42,766 bases of DNA from Bacteroidaceae bacterium (GCA_017541265.1 JAFXZK010000107.1:1-42766); one strand, 5' to 3'; shown: positions 8,156-17,625, counted from the first letter of the stretch. Numbers and translations: made by a program. The notes: generated by a model from the letters alone, not told the origin.

Positions 8156-11100
8156 TTATTCTGTAAAGATTTTTACGACCTTCTTCCCGCCGACGATGTA
8201 GATGCCGCCAGGCAGACCTTGCAAGGCTTCCCTTGCATTGACATTCCGGCGCAAGCAGATACCGCCTACAGAATAGACATCAACCATTTCCGGGGTTGCT
8301 CCGGCCATCTCGATGGCATCGGGATCTTCGCGCGTATAGTCGTCGTTGTTGGTCAGGAACATGTCGTTCACAGGGATTGACCCATTGCCATTGGCCCAGA
8401 AGGCGACAATGTGTATGTTCGTCAGGTCAAGCGGCTGTCCCGTCCTGTCGCCAGAGGTGTAAGTTGCTTCCTGCAGGTTGATTACAATCTGCTTCTTGCT
8501 GCCGAAGTCTGGCGAAGCACAACAATCGCCCCAGATGCTGTTTGCCGTGAAGATATTCAGATGGGGATTACAACGCTGAGCGGATCCTTTAAGATTGATG
8601 ACCAAATACTTGTAGTCGCTCCAGTCCACGCCATCGGTGTACTGCCATCCCATCTGCCCGTACTGGCTGGGCTTGAAGGTATGCACTTTCTCATTGTAGG
8701 TGCCTTCTCCGAAGAAGTTGGTTGTGATGAATTCCGCACCAAAGGGGAAGAACGAGGAGCGCACAGTGAAGTTGGTCGTCAGCACATTGCCCATGGGGTC
8801 TTTGTAGGATGCCACGACATCTACGTCTCCCTCTTTCAGGCCACGCAGACGGCCACGCGCCGTAGCAATGATGCCATCAATGCTGGCGCTGTACTGTGCC
8901 TTTGCTGCAACGTCCTCGGTATGCCCGTCGCGGAAGGTGGCCTTCAGCTCAATCGGTGTGCTGTTGCCAGTCATAATCTCATAGCTCTCCTTCTCCAAGG
9001 CGAGGGACTCTGCCGTGAGCATATCCTGATTGTAGCCCTCGAAGGTATCGGGGAAGTAATAGGACTCGTCGTAATCGTTTTCGGTGGAGAACCAGTCGAA
9101 GTCGGCATAGCCCTCGCTGTCATTATTCGTAGCATAGCAGAAGAGGCCGAAACGCGCACCGACGAAGACCGTCAGGCTAAAGCCGAGGGATGTCTCACCG
9201 CCTATGGGGTGGTAGGTGACATTGTCGAGCGAATAGTAGAACTGCGTCTTGCTCGTAGAGTAGGAAACGGTGGCACGCAGATAGACAATGTCGTTGATTT
9301 CGACGGCTTCCACTTGTTCCGTAGGCGTGAAGCTGTCGTGGACGCGCAGGGTGTCCTGCCGCCATAGCAGTTGCTTCTGCCCGTCCTTGACTCTGACGGC
9401 AAGCATGGCGTAGGGGTCTTGGAAGATGCAGATGCCGGCGTGGTCGCCTTCCTGCAGGTTGCTGGCATCAAGACGAACGGTTCCCGTTGAAGCCTTGCTC
9501 TCGAAAGCGAAGATGCGCTGCGTCAGCATGTTGCGGGCTTGCGTCAGACGAGAGACTGTTTCCGATGTCCTCAGGCGCAGCCATCCGGGACGCTCGAAGA
9601 GTGTCCATGCCGCGTCGTCGGGATTGTGGTTCCACTGCCATTGCATACCCAATGGGTAGCTGCGGAAGTTGTCGTTGGTGGGCAGCGGCTCACGCTTCGT
9701 GGCAGCACCAGTCACAGGCTTTTTGGTCGTTTCGTAAGGTACGCCATTGTTGCCTACAATAGGCCAGTCGTTGGTCCACTTGACGGGCTGCAGGTTGGGG
9801 AAGCGTCCCAGACAGCCCACATCCTGCTGCATGATGGTCCACCATTCGCCTGTAGCGGTCTCTATGAGCGCACCCTGATGAATAGTGTTGGGCTTGTTGT
9901 TGATGGTCTTCTCCACGAGCATCTTCTCCTCGTAGGGGCCGAAGATGTTCTTGGAGCGGAAGGCCACCTGTCCGCTTGGCCAGCCGCCGTATGTGGCATA
10001 TATATAATAGTATTCGCCAATCTTGTAGAGGTGACAGCCCTCCAGTCCGGTTCCTTCGCGTGTGACGACGCTCCGCTCCTGCTTGAAGTTGAAATTCTCA
10101 TCCAACTCGCATATCTTGATGTCGTTGATGCCGCAAGCCACATAGACCTTGCCGTTGTCGAAGAGCATACCGGGGTCGTAGTAGATGCGCGAGAGCTTCT
10201 TCATGTCCCAGATACCTTCGGGGTCGGTGGTCGAAAGCACATAGCCGCCGGCATCGTTGCCGTTGATGAGGATGTAGAACTTGCCGTCGTGATAGGTCAT
10301 GGAACATGCCCACATACCTGCGGCGTAAGCGTTCTGGTCGTTCAGCAGGTTGTAGCGGTCGGAAGTCGAAAGCTGTGCCAAAGGCTGGGCGCAGTATTGC
10401 CAGTTCACCAAATCCTTGGACTTGAGGATGGTGGCTCCAGGGAAGTGGTGCATCGTGGTGGACACCATATAGAAGGTATCGCCTGCGCGAACGACATCGG
10501 GGTCTGGGAAGTCGGCCCTGACGACAGGGTTCTTGTACTTGCCGTTGCCCAAATCGCCCAACGAAACATTCTTGTAGTCGGGATGTGCCCAGTCAACATT
10601 ATAGTACTCGGCATACCAGTCGAAGCAAGCCTTGGCGCAAGCCTCCTCCAGGCCTCCAAAGGCAGGCGTCACCGTGCCGTCGGCAATGAGCTTGTCCACA
10701 TCCAGTAGGCAATGTGTGCCGGAGAGCGTCATGGAGATGTTGCCGTAGTAGTCCAGGCAAGCTTTGTAAGCCTTGCCCCACTTGGAGGTGGAACCTGTGG
10801 ACCATGTGCCGTAGTTAGGCTGTACCCAATCGCCGTGCTCGTTGTAGTGACCTTCTGCATCGGGATTCTCAGGACTCCAGTCCACCTCGGTGATAATCAC
10901 AGGAGCAAAGTCCACAACAGGCACTTGCTTGCGGAACTGATTGATTTTGTCTTGAGGATTGCAATGGTTGTCACTGCTGCCGTACCAGCCCGTATAGTCA
11001 TGTACGGCATAGCCGATGTCGGCACCCTCGATGGGGAACGAGGCATAGCTGGTGTAGTTGGACTGCCATCCCGTGCCGGGTGCCCAGATGATGCCGGTGA

Positions 11101-11833
11101 AGCCGTTCTCGCGAATCTTGTTGACGATGGGTTGGAAGAAGTCGTGCAGGGCGGCAGGGTCATCCTGTCCGTCGGCGTTCTTCAGGGAGACAGGCTCGTT
11201 GGCCAACTCAATGCTGATTTGTCCTGCATATTTCTTCACAGAGTCATTCTGCGAAACGATGTCCCACACCGTCATCAGGTAGTCATTGTAGTAGTCGCCT
11301 ACCTTCAGGCTACCAGGGCATACTCCAGGCGGGCGCATCACCACATACATGCCGTGGTTGATGGCATCCTTGGCAAGCGGGAAGAAAAGATTCCTCATGA
11401 AAGTCTTCAAGCGAGTGGGATTGAACTTCTTGATGTTAGCCTCGCCACCTGTGTCCGCCGGCTGATCGGCGGCAGGAGCGTATGTGTAGGAACTCGAAGG
11501 GTCGTTGGTCCAGCAACAATCCAAGTGCAGACGGAACACATCGCACTTGGCTTGTTCCAGTCCCACAAAGAGTTTCTTGAAGTAGGCTTTGCACTTTGTG
11601 GCACCATTATTATCATAACTAACTGCATTTTCGCCCCAAGGCAAACCCCAACGGTAGTCGTTGAAGTACATGTTTGGCGTATCCATCACGCCATGCAACA
11701 CCACATGATTGCCATGCGTATCCACTAACCAACGCCCTTCGACATGAAGACTGGGCAAGGGCTTCTGAACCTGAGCCTGGACAGTCATAACGATGGCCAG
11801 ACAGCTAAATAATAAAGTCGCTATTTGTTTCAT
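8156..11833 (-). CDS. secreted bifunctional glycosidase, GH5-like plus GH43
   Basis: 1225 residues from the ATG at 11833, chosen because it begins a signal peptide (MKQIATLLFSCLAIVMTVQA) 19 bp downstream of a -7 element; upstream in-frame codons are not credible. Residues about 28-415 form a GH5-like TIM barrel with acid ISIELANEP (Glu213) and nucleophile VIITEVDWS (Glu316). Residues about 430-740 form a five-bladed GH43 domain: base in DFPDPDVV (Asp444), pKa modulator in YYDPGMLFD (Asp553), acid in GLEGCHLYK (Glu598). A concanavalin-like GH43 C-terminal domain follows (about 750-950), then an Ig-like region (about 980-1050), a carbohydrate-binding-like sandwich, and a C-terminal tail GGIYIVGGKKVVKIFTE. 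The pairing suggests combined backbone and side-chain attack on a plant hemicellulose such as arabinoxylan (inference). It has its own promoter. Confidence 0.9.
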   Translation of the reverse strand: MKQIATLLFSCLAIVMTVQAQVQKPLPSLHVEGRWLVDTHGNHVVLHGVMDTPNMYFNDYRWGLPWGENAVSYDNNGATKCKAYFKKLFVGLEQAKCDVFRLHLDCCWTNDPSSSYTYAPAADQPADTGGEANIKKFNPTRLKTFMRNLFFPLAKDAINHGMYVVMRPPGVCPGSLKVGDYYNDYLMTVWDIVSQNDSVKKYAGQISIELANEPVSLKNADGQDDPAALHDFFQPIVNKIRENGFTGIIWAPGTGWQSNYTSYASFPIEGADIGYAVHDYTGWYGSSDNHCNPQDKINQFRKQVPVVDFAPVIITEVDWSPENPDAEGHYNEHGDWVQPNYGTWSTGSTSKWGKAYKACLDYYGNISMTLSGTHCLLDVDKLIADGTVTPAFGGLEEACAKACFDWYAEYYNVDWAHPDYKNVSLGDLGNGKYKNPVVRADFPDPDVVRAGDTFYMVSTTMHHFPGATILKSKDLVNWQYCAQPLAQLSTSDRYNLLNDQNAYAAGMWACSMTYHDGKFYILINGNDAGGYVLSTTDPEGIWDMKKLSRIYYDPGMLFDNGKVYVACGINDIKICELDENFNFKQERSVVTREGTGLEGCHLYKIGEYYYIYATYGGWPSGQVAFRSKNIFGPYEEKMLVEKTINNKPNTIHQGALIETATGEWWTIMQQDVGCLGRFPNLQPVKWTNDWPIVGNNGVPYETTKKPVTGAATKREPLPTNDNFRSYPLGMQWQWNHNPDDAAWTLFERPGWLRLRTSETVSRLTQARNMLTQRIFAFESKASTGTVRLDASNLQEGDHAGICIFQDPYAMLAVRVKDGQKQLLWRQDTLRVHDSFTPTEQVEAVEINDIVYLRATVSYSTSKTQFYYSLDNVTYHPIGGETSLGFSLTVFVGARFGLFCYATNNDSEGYADFDWFSTENDYDESYYFPDTFEGYNQDMLTAESLALEKESYEIMTGNSTPIELKATFRDGHTEDVAAKAQYSASIDGIIATARGRLRGLKEGDVDVVASYKDPMGNVLTTNFTVRSSFFPFGAEFITTNFFGEGTYNEKVHTFKPSQYGQMGWQYTDGVDWSDYKYLVINLKGSAQRCNPHLNIFTANSIWGDCCASPDFGSKKQIVINLQEATYTSGDRTGQPLDLTNIHIVAFWANGNGSIPVNDMFLTNNDDYTREDPDAIEMAGATPEMVDVYSVGGICLRRNVNAREALQGLPGGIYIVGGKKVVKIFTE

Positions 11834-11851
11834 AATACAAGATTTTTGGTA

Positions 11852-11859
11852 CAAAGATA
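11852..11859 (-). promoter_or_regulatory. -7 promoter element TATCTTTG for the GH5-GH43 gene
   Basis: CAAAGATA on the plus strand reads TATCTTTG on the minus strand, matching TAnnTTTG, 19 bp before the ATG. The glycosidase can therefore be expressed apart from the upstream operon. Confidence 0.65.
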
Positions 11860-11904
11860 CGAATAAAAATGAGAAGTGTAAAGTGAAAGGACAATAAATA
11901 TATT

Positions 11905-12705
11905 TTATTTGCTTAGCCCTTCCACTACACCGGCAAAAATGGCAATGAGGAACAATGTCAGCGCAAAGAAAAGTACAGTCAGTATCATTGCCACGGCGTT
12001 CAGGATGATGCTCTTCCACCACTTGATGCCCAAAAGCTGACAATAGAGGACAACAGTATAGACGGAGGCGGCGATATAATAGATGCTGGAAAGCACTGTG
12101 TCGGAGCCTGGTATGAGGCACAAGGGAAGCATCAGGGTGGAGAGTATCATGTTAGTGCATGAGTCAAACACCTGGGTGTAGAACTGCTCGGTGCAGTTGA
12201 GGGCAAGCTCCTGTCCATCGGGGCGCGCTATCCTGTACTTGCGGAAGAGCCATCGGTAGGGCAACACGGAAAAGAGCACTATGGAGAGGGTGCCGTAGAG
12301 CTTGTCGGATGTCAGCTCAGACAGCTTCTCAAGGATGAAATCTACGGAGGCGTATTTCGACGGTTCCACATCCTCGTTGAGGTTCAGCGTTCCCAATTCG
12401 TCAAAGATGGATGTGTTGATGCCCAGCAGGTAGGAGATGATGGCATAGATGGTCAGCATGAAGACAAACATCTGCAAGGGGTTGTAATATCTGGCACGCT
12501 TGCCGACAAGGAACTCGCGCACCAGGTGACCCGGACGACAGATGAGGCCGACGGAGGTATTGAGGAACTTGTTGTCGCCGCCCACAAACGAGCCGATGAA
12601 GTCGTTAATCATCTCAATCAGACGCAACCGTTTGGTCTTGGCACTCTGGCCACAATGCGGGCAATAGGCGCCTTCGTATGTGTTATTGCAGTTAAGACAA
12701 ACCAT
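11905..12705 (-). CDS. DUF3667 family membrane protein with N-terminal zinc ribbon
   Basis: Unknown function. The N-terminus MVCLNCNNTYEGAYCPHCGQSA holds two CxxC pairs of a zinc ribbon (Cys3, Cys6, Cys15, Cys18). The hallmark of DUF3667 follows: GLICRPGHLVREFLVGKRARYYNPL-type stretch at about residues 53-77. Hydrophobic helices then lie at about 79-95, 135-150 and in the last 100 residues (two or three segments), so it is an inner-membrane protein of 266 residues, normal for the family. It is the last gene of the row glycogen synthase, glgP, MATE, trmO. Its start codon is immediately preceded by a TTGTAAATAG word repeat. Confidence 0.85.
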   Translation of the reverse strand: MVCLNCNNTYEGAYCPHCGQSAKTKRLRLIEMINDFIGSFVGGDNKFLNTSVGLICRPGHLVREFLVGKRARYYNPLQMFVFMLTIYAIISYLLGINTSIFDELGTLNLNEDVEPSKYASVDFILEKLSELTSDKLYGTLSIVLFSVLPYRWLFRKYRIARPDGQELALNCTEQFYTQVFDSCTNMILSTLMLPLCLIPGSDTVLSSIYYIAASVYTVVLYCQLLGIKWWKSIILNAVAMILTVLFFALTLFLIAIFAGVVEGLSK

Positions 12706-12706
12706 C

Positions 12707-12740
12707 TCTATTTACAATTTGACTATTTACAATGTACAAT
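12707..12740. repeat. TTGTAAAT/GTCAAA word repeat, family F2 (copy b)
   Basis: Read on the minus strand this is TTGTAAATAGTCAAATTG followed by TAAATAGAG and the ATG of the DUF3667 gene. It closely matches the leader of glnN (5591-5622), although the two genes are unrelated and on opposite strands. Confidence 0.8.
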
Positions 12741-12780
12741 ATATATTATTAGCAGTTGCTATCCTTCATCTTTCCTCTTG

Positions 12781-13572
12781 TTATTCAGTCCAAGCTTCTA
12801 TTTGGTCGGGCTTGACGCGGAACTTCACTTCCTTGCCTGCGAACTCAAAGGCATAGACACGGTCTGGGTCATCCTGATAATGCGGACGCGGGTCAGAAGC
12901 AAGAATCTCACGAAGAGCTTCGAGATGCTCGGCATCGAAAGCCGCAATAAGTGAAGGAGAAAGACTCACCAGACCCACCCCCAGCCCCTCTCTTGTAGGG
13001 AGGGGGGCAGATAGCTTTCCCGCCGAAAAGGAAACTACTCCCCTCCCTACAAGGGAGGGGCTGGGGGTGGGTCCGGTAAGGCTCCCTGTAGCATCGGGAT
13101 GACTGTCGGTGAAGGCAAGGTAGGGCTTGATGTCAAAGATGGGCGTACCATCCATCATATCGATGCCCTCCACCTCTATCACAGGGCCGTCGGACGTGTG
13201 AAGGTCGATGCTCAAGACACGGACGGAAGAAAGCCCGATGTTGTTGGGACGGAAGGGGCTTCTCGTTGCAAAGACACCCACGCGCTTGTTGCCGCCCAAA
13301 CGCGGCGGACGGACAGTTGGTCGCCACAACTTCTTTAAGTCCTTCCCTTCAGGGGAGGATTTAGGAGAGGCTTTCCTTGCTTCGCTAAAGTCCCACAGCA
13401 ACCAAATGTGGCTGAAGCCTTCCAAACCTCGCAGAGCCTCCGGGTCGCGATACTCAGGCTCGAAGACAATCCTACCCCTCAGCCCCTTGATGAGTCCGCT
13501 CTGGCGAGGCACGCCGAACTTTGTAGGGAAGTCGGTCTTTATTGTCGCAATGGGCCTCAATTCATAATTCAT
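12781..13572 (-). CDS. trmO: tRNA m6t6A37 methyltransferase TrmO (TsaA-like), with two repeat-coded insertions
   Basis: S-adenosylmethionine-dependent N6-methylation of t6A37 in tRNA. The N-terminal UPF0066 beta barrel is clear: IATIKTDF, KFGVPRQSGL, WRPTVRPPRLGGNKRVGVFATRSPFRPNNIGLS-type core, VEGIDMMDGTPIFDIKPYL. The C-terminal domain has LREILASDPRPHYQDDP. The gene is 263 residues, longer than the usual ~235, because of two G/C-rich repeat pieces. The first is at about residues 66-78 (KASPKSSPEGKDLK), between FSEAR and the WRPTVRPP block. The second is a 34-codon hairpin at plus 12972-13073 (PTPSPSLVGRG...PLPTREGLGVGL), at the junction of barrel and C-terminal domain. Both keep the frame. 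The start codon ATG (13572) is supplied by an AATTCAT repeat. Confidence 0.9.
   Translation of the reverse strand: MNYELRPIATIKTDFPTKFGVPRQSGLIKGLRGRIVFEPEYRDPEALRGLEGFSHIWLLWDFSEARKASPKSSPEGKDLKKLWRPTVRPPRLGGNKRVGVFATRSPFRPNNIGLSSVRVLSIDLHTSDGPVIEVEGIDMMDGTPIFDIKPYLAFTDSHPDATGSLTGPTPSPSLVGRGVVSFSAGKLSAPLPTREGLGVGLVSLSPSLIAAFDAEHLEALREILASDPRPHYQDDPDRVYAFEFAGKEVKFRVKPDQIEAWTE
12972..13073. mobile_element. 102-bp hairpin element inserted in frame in trmO (family F7)
   Basis: Arms 12972-13005 and 13040-13073 are 34 bp each, inverted, with one mismatch; the 34-bp centre separates them. Each arm itself contains a smaller palindrome of the CCCCTCCC/GGGAGGGG type. Total length 102 bp equals 34 codons, so the reading frame of trmO is kept. 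Related G/C hairpins occur at 13341-13377, 19902-19932, 27479-27516, 28580-28612 and 38491-38517. Confidence 0.85.
13341..13377. mobile_element. short F7 hairpin element inside trmO
   Basis: Minus strand reads CCTCTCCTAAATCCTCCCCT followed by GAAGGGAAGGACTT. It encodes the piece KASPKSSPEGKD, which interrupts the usual short link between FSEAR and WRPTVRPP in TrmO. Confidence 0.7.
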
Positions 13573-13590
13573 AATTCACAATTCATAATT
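13559..13590. repeat. AATTCAT word repeat, family F1 (copy b)
   Basis: Four units of the 7-bp word, one with a single change, cover the trmO start. On the minus strand the repeat yields ATG triplets every 7 bp, one of which is the trmO start codon. Confidence 0.8.
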
Positions 13591-13603
13591 GAGGGCGGCT
13601 GCA

Positions 13604-13640
13604 TTTCACCTTTTTACCCTTTCACCTTTTCACCTTTTAA
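13604..13640. repeat. AAAAGGTGA word repeat over the MATE stop codon
   Basis: Minus strand reads AAAAGGTGAAAAGGTGAAAG then GGTAAAAAGGTGAAAT. The MATE stop TGA (13632-13630) is inside the first unit, so the repeat begins in the last codons of the gene and ends 14 bp before the F1 repeat of trmO. Confidence 0.8.
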
Positions 13641-15015
13641 CGAACTCTCTATAGTACAGCATCCCTGCTGTGGTCAGCCCAAAGGGGAAGGCCATCCAAA
13701 CGCCCATAAGCCCCCAGCCAAAGAGGAAGCCAAAGATGTAGCCAAGCGGCAGCGAGACAAGGATGTATGCCACAAAGGCTATCCACACCATCGCCTTCAC
13801 GCGAGCCATACCGCGAAGGGCATTGGCGTAGGTACTCTGCAAGGCATCGCCAAACTGGAATATCAGGAACGGAATGATGATTACTGCCACAAGCGCTGCA
13901 ACGTCGGCACTGGGCGTGAAAAGAAAGCCGACCCTGTCGCGCAGCAAGAAGAGCGGAATGCCCTGGCAAAGCGCGATGAACCAGCACAGATGGACACCCG
14001 AGGCTGCCACCTTGCGCGTCTGCTCCATCTCGCCCGCTCCTCTGTAGTAGCTCACGCGAACAGCCACCGCTGCCGACAGGCCATAATAGAGCATGAAGAA
14101 GAAGTGGCTGATGGTAATCACTACTTGATGTGCCGCCAATGCATTCGTGCCAAGCCATCCGGCGTATGTGGCACTGAGGCTGAACGAGGCTGCCTCCATA
14201 CCCATTTGCAGAGCCACAGGCCAGCCGAGGCGATGCAGCTCACGTTGCTCTTCATTGAAAATTGAAAATTGAAAATTGAAGAAATTCAAGAAGGCTTTAC
14301 TTCCCTTTTCAATCTTCAATTTTGAATTTTTAATTATATGGAAGTCCTTGCGATACAGCTCGTAATGCTTGGTGAAGCGGAACACAAAAACCATCAGTGC
14401 CAGCTGCAAGAGGCGGCTCAACAGCGTGGCAACGCCTGCGCCAAGCAGTCCCATCTCGGGAAAACCGCAATGCCCGAAGATGAGAACCCAGTTGCCAATG
14501 AAGTTGAACACATTGGCAACAACCATTATCCACATCGGCATTGCCGTGTCTTGCACGCCGTCGCTGAACTGCTTGTAGGCATTGAACGCCATCTGGGGCA
14601 GCAGGCTCAGCAGCAAGATAAACAGATAAGGTCGCATGAGGGGCAACAGCTCCTCTGGCTGTCCAAGCCAGGGAAGCGCAACCCAAATCATACCTGCAAG
14701 GAGCGTCAGCAGCAAACCGACCTCCGAGCAGGCAATAAGTCCGTTCTTGAGTTTGCCGGCAATATCATGTACCCTGCCCTCTCCGTACAAAGCTCCCACG
14801 ACAGGCGTCAGTCCGTACGAGAAGCCCATGCCCGCAACAAGAAGCAGGGACAGCGTATTGTTCACGAAGCCGGCAGCCGCCAGCTCGTTCGTGCCGTAGC
14901 GTCCAACCATGAGCGTATCGGCAAGCCCCATCAGGATGGTGCTCAGTTGCCCCAACATGATTGGCACGCCGATACGCAGCAGGTCGGTATAGTGTGATGT
15001 CCTTACGCGAACCAC
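13630..15015 (-). CDS. MATE family efflux transporter with a repeat-coded internal insertion
   Basis: Inner-membrane multidrug/toxin exporter of the MATE superfamily, about 12 transmembrane helices, driven by a cation gradient. Hallmarks: [31 protein letters not shown] at the N-terminus (split here as helix 1) and the mirrored half [19 protein letters not shown]. Start: GTG at 15015 gives 461 residues and overlaps the glgP stop by 13 bp; an ATG at 15078 would add repeat-free but glgP-overlapping residues and seems less likely. Between the two halves the peptide [10 protein letters not shown]...[12 protein letters not shown] is coded by a TTGAAAATTGAAA repeat (plus 14254-14338). This replaces or extends the cytoplasmic central loop without breaking the frame. 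Confidence 0.88.
   Translation of the reverse strand: MVRVRTSHYTDLLRIGVPIMLGQLSTILMGLADTLMVGRYGTNELAAAGFVNNTLSLLLVAGMGFSYGLTPVVGALYGEGRVHDIAGKLKNGLIACSEVGLLLTLLAGMIWVALPWLGQPEELLPLMRPYLFILLLSLLPQMAFNAYKQFSDGVQDTAMPMWIMVVANVFNFIGNWVLIFGHCGFPEMGLLGAGVATLLSRLLQLALMVFVFRFTKHYELYRKDFHIIKNSKLKIEKGSKAFLNFFNFQFSIFNEEQRELHRLGWPVALQMGMEAASFSLSATYAGWLGTNALAAHQVVITISHFFFMLYYGLSAAVAVRVSYYRGAGEMEQTRKVAASGVHLCWFIALCQGIPLFLLRDRVGFLFTPSADVAALVAVIIIPFLIFQFGDALQSTYANALRGMARVKAMVWIAFVAYILVSLPLGYIFGFLFGWGLMGVWMAFPFGLTTAGMLYYREFVKR
14254..14338. repeat. ATTGAAAATTGAAA word repeat with inverted arm, inside the MATE gene
   Basis: Plus strand has three and a half copies of ATTGAAA at 14254-14281 and a partly complementary arm TTTTCAATCTTCAATTTTGA at about 14307-14327. 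Such text is intergenic elsewhere (40021-40057 has a relative) but here it is translated in frame. Confidence 0.75.
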
Positions 15016-17567
15016 TTCACATAACAGAAGTCTTGACGATGCGGCAGGTTCTCGTTCTTCGGGAACATGCGGCAGCATACCTTGAAGCTGCCGGCATTGT
15101 CCGAACTGGCTAAGGCAGAGAAGGTGTATTTGTTGCCTTCACGTCCTTGCAGGGTAAACGGAGTAACGTGGTAGATGTGGTCCTCGCCGTCCTTGTCGGT
15201 TACGAGTGTTACCAGTTCCAGTCCGATTGCATCGTCCAGTCCTGCTTCATCCACAACAACCTCGATGTTGTACTTCTTGCCAGCCTCGATGTTGCCGTTG
15301 ATTACTTCGTCGCTTCTCCTGATTTCTACCACATTGATGGCATCCCAACGCTCTGCCACAGTTTCCTTCCAGAGGGCAATATCCTTGGCAAGCTGGCAGT
15401 TGTTGGCCTGCAGCTTCTGCGAACGGTCGCGGAGCTTGTTGTAGAACTTCTCGTAGTAGTCGTCGAGCTGACGCTTCATCGTGTAGTGGGGAGCAATCTG
15501 GGCGATAGAGTTCTTGATGACCTTAATCCAGCCCTTCGAGATGCCCTTCTTGTCCTGATTATAATATAAAGGAAGAATCTCGTTCTCCAAGAGGGAATAG
15601 ATAGTTGCGGCATCGAGACGGTCCTGATACTCCTGGTTCTGATAGGTGCGCTGCTCTGTGAGTGCCCAGCCTGCGCCTTCGCGATAGCCTTCGAGCCACC
15701 AGCCGTCCTTCACGCTGAGGTTCACAACGCCGTTCATCTCGGCCTTCTCGCCGCTGGTGCCGCTGGCCTCGAGAGGACGTGTTGGGGTGTTCATCCAAAT
15801 ATCTACACCGCTGACGAGGCGGCGGGCCAGCAGGAAGTCGTAGTCCTCCACGAAGATAACCTTTCCCTGGAACTCCTGGCGCTGGCTTATCTCGTAAATC
15901 TTCTTGATGAGTCCCTGACCAGCTCCGTCGGCGGGGTGAGCCTTACCGGCGAAGAGGAAGATGACGGGACGCTCGGGGTTGTTCACAATCTTGGAGAGAC
16001 GCTCCAAGTCGGTGAACAGGAGGTGCGCACGCTTGTAGGTGGCAAAGCGACGGCAGAAGCCGATGACCAGAGCATTGGGGTTGAAGCTCTCAACGAGCTT
16101 GACCACACGCTGCGGGTCGCCCTGATTCTTCAGCCAAGTCTCCTTGTACTGTTCACCAACATATCTGAAGAGCTTGTCCTTCAACACCTGACGAACCTTC
16201 CAGATTTCCTCATCGGGACAGTTGTAGATGCCGTGCCAAATCTCTTCGTTCGACTGGTCGCTGAGATGCTTTGCGTCGAAGTACTTGGCATAAATCTGAC
16301 GCCACTCTGTAGCACACCACGTCGGGAAGTGTACGCCGTTGGTGACGTAGCCCACATGGCTCTCCTCGGGATAGTAGCCGCTCCAGATGCCGTTGAACAT
16401 CTTCTTGCTGACCTCGCCGTGCAGCCAGCTCACGCCGTTGACCTCTTGACAGGTGTTGCAGGCAAAGGTGCTCATGCAGAAGCGTTCGCTGTGGTCGTCG
16501 GGGTTCGTGCGACCCATGCCGATGAACTCGTCCCAGCTGATGCCGAGCATCTGGGGATAGCCGCTCATGTACTTGCCGAAGAGCTGCTCGTCGAAGTAGT
16601 CGTGACCTGCAGGCACTGGCGTATGAACGGTATAAAGGCCGCTGGCGCGAACCAGTTCAAGTGCCTGGTTGAAGGTAAGACCCTCGTTGATGTAATCTAT
16701 CAGGCGCTGCAGGTTGCAGAGTGCGGCGTGGCCTTCGTTGCAATGATAGACGTCCTTCTTGATGCCGAGCTTCTTGAGCAACAGCATACCGCCGATGCCA
16801 AGCAGTATCTCCTGCTTCAGACGGTTTTCCCAGTCGCCGCCATAGAGGGCGTGGGTGATGGGCTTGTCGAACTCGGAGTTCATCTCGTTGTCGGTGTCGA
16901 GCAGATAGAGCTTCACGCGACCGACGTTGACGCGCCAGACGTAGGCATGAACATGATAGTTCATATAAGGAACGTCGATGACCATCGGCGTGCCGTCCTC
17001 GTTCATCTGCTGTTCGATGGGCAGCGAACCGAAGTTCTGAGCCTCGTAGTTGGCAATCTGCTGGCCGTCCATTGCCAGGCTTTGTGTGAAGTAGCCATAG
17101 CGATAGAGGAAACCGACGGCACACATATCGACGTTGCTGTCACTGGCCTCCTTCACATAGTCGCCGGCCAGCATACCCAGACCGCCGCTGTATATCTTCA
17201 GGGCAGAGTGGATGCCGTACTCCATGCAGAAGTAGGCCACTGATGGACGGGTGTGGTCGGGTTCCACATCCATATACTTACGGAACTTTGCATAGACATC
17301 CTTGATACGCTTCATCAGAGCCTTGTCCTTCAGGATTTCTTCCTTGCGGGTAAAGCTCAGATGCTCCAGGAGCGCAACAGGATTGTGCTTCACGTCGTGA
17401 TAAATCTCTGGGTCGATGTCGCGGAAGAGGTCGCGGGCTTCGTAGTTCCACACCCACCACATGTTGTGGGCAAGTTCTTCAAGTTTGCTAAGTTCGGCTG
17501 GAACACTGTTCTTTACAATGAGTTGCTTCCAGCTGGGCTGATTGGCATTGCTTGCTTTGATTTTCAT
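15003..17567 (-). CDS. glgP: alpha-glucan (glycogen) phosphorylase, GT35 short form
   Basis: Releases glucose-1-phosphate from glycogen using pyridoxal phosphate. 854 residues. The N-terminal block [27 protein letters not shown] is the DUF3417-type start of the short-form phosphorylases of Bacteroidetes and archaea. [33 protein letters not shown], and the PLP site [19 protein letters not shown] (lysine near residue 605) are present. It lies 54 bp after the glycogen synthase gene on the same strand, so synthesis and breakdown of storage glucan are coded together. The space between the two genes is an ATTAACCCC word repeat. Confidence 0.95.
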   Translation of the reverse strand: MKIKASNANQPSWKQLIVKNSVPAELSKLEELAHNMWWVWNYEARDLFRDIDPEIYHDVKHNPVALLEHLSFTRKEEILKDKALMKRIKDVYAKFRKYMDVEPDHTRPSVAYFCMEYGIHSALKIYSGGLGMLAGDYVKEASDSNVDMCAVGFLYRYGYFTQSLAMDGQQIANYEAQNFGSLPIEQQMNEDGTPMVIDVPYMNYHVHAYVWRVNVGRVKLYLLDTDNEMNSEFDKPITHALYGGDWENRLKQEILLGIGGMLLLKKLGIKKDVYHCNEGHAALCNLQRLIDYINEGLTFNQALELVRASGLYTVHTPVPAGHDYFDEQLFGKYMSGYPQMLGISWDEFIGMGRTNPDDHSERFCMSTFACNTCQEVNGVSWLHGEVSKKMFNGIWSGYYPEESHVGYVTNGVHFPTWCATEWRQIYAKYFDAKHLSDQSNEEIWHGIYNCPDEEIWKVRQVLKDKLFRYVGEQYKETWLKNQGDPQRVVKLVESFNPNALVIGFCRRFATYKRAHLLFTDLERLSKIVNNPERPVIFLFAGKAHPADGAGQGLIKKIYEISQRQEFQGKVIFVEDYDFLLARRLVSGVDIWMNTPTRPLEASGTSGEKAEMNGVVNLSVKDGWWLEGYREGAGWALTEQRTYQNQEYQDRLDAATIYSLLENEILPLYYNQDKKGISKGWIKVIKNSIAQIAPHYTMKRQLDDYYEKFYNKLRDRSQKLQANNCQLAKDIALWKETVAERWDAINVVEIRRSDEVINGNIEAGKKYNIEVVVDEAGLDDAIGLELVTLVTDKDGEDHIYHVTPFTLQGREGNKYTFSALASSDNAGSFKVCCRMFPKNENLPHRQDFCYVKWFA

Positions 17568-17569
17568 AC

Positions 17570-17625
17570 TTATGGGGTTAATGGGGTTAATAGGCTTAAT
17601 GGGGTTAATAGGGTTGATGGGTTAT
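17570..17625. repeat. ATTAACCCC word repeat filling the synthase-glgP gap, family F4 (copy a)
   Basis: Plus strand: repeated GGGGTTAATGGGGTTAATAGG words. On the minus strand it begins with the stop codon of the glycogen synthase gene and runs to 2 bp before the glgP ATG, so the repeat is the whole intergenic spacer. The same words (CCCATTAAACCCATAAA) precede the TIM-barrel gene at 23469-23534. Confidence 0.85.

Noticed and set aside
12781..13572. trmO as a pseudogene because of the repeat insertions
   Set aside because: Both insertions keep the frame and all recognised core motifs of TrmO remain on both sides, so it is annotated as intact.
13408..14265. 285-residue plus-strand frame across trmO and the MATE gene
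   Set aside because: Antisense shadow that runs through repeat text; no motifs.
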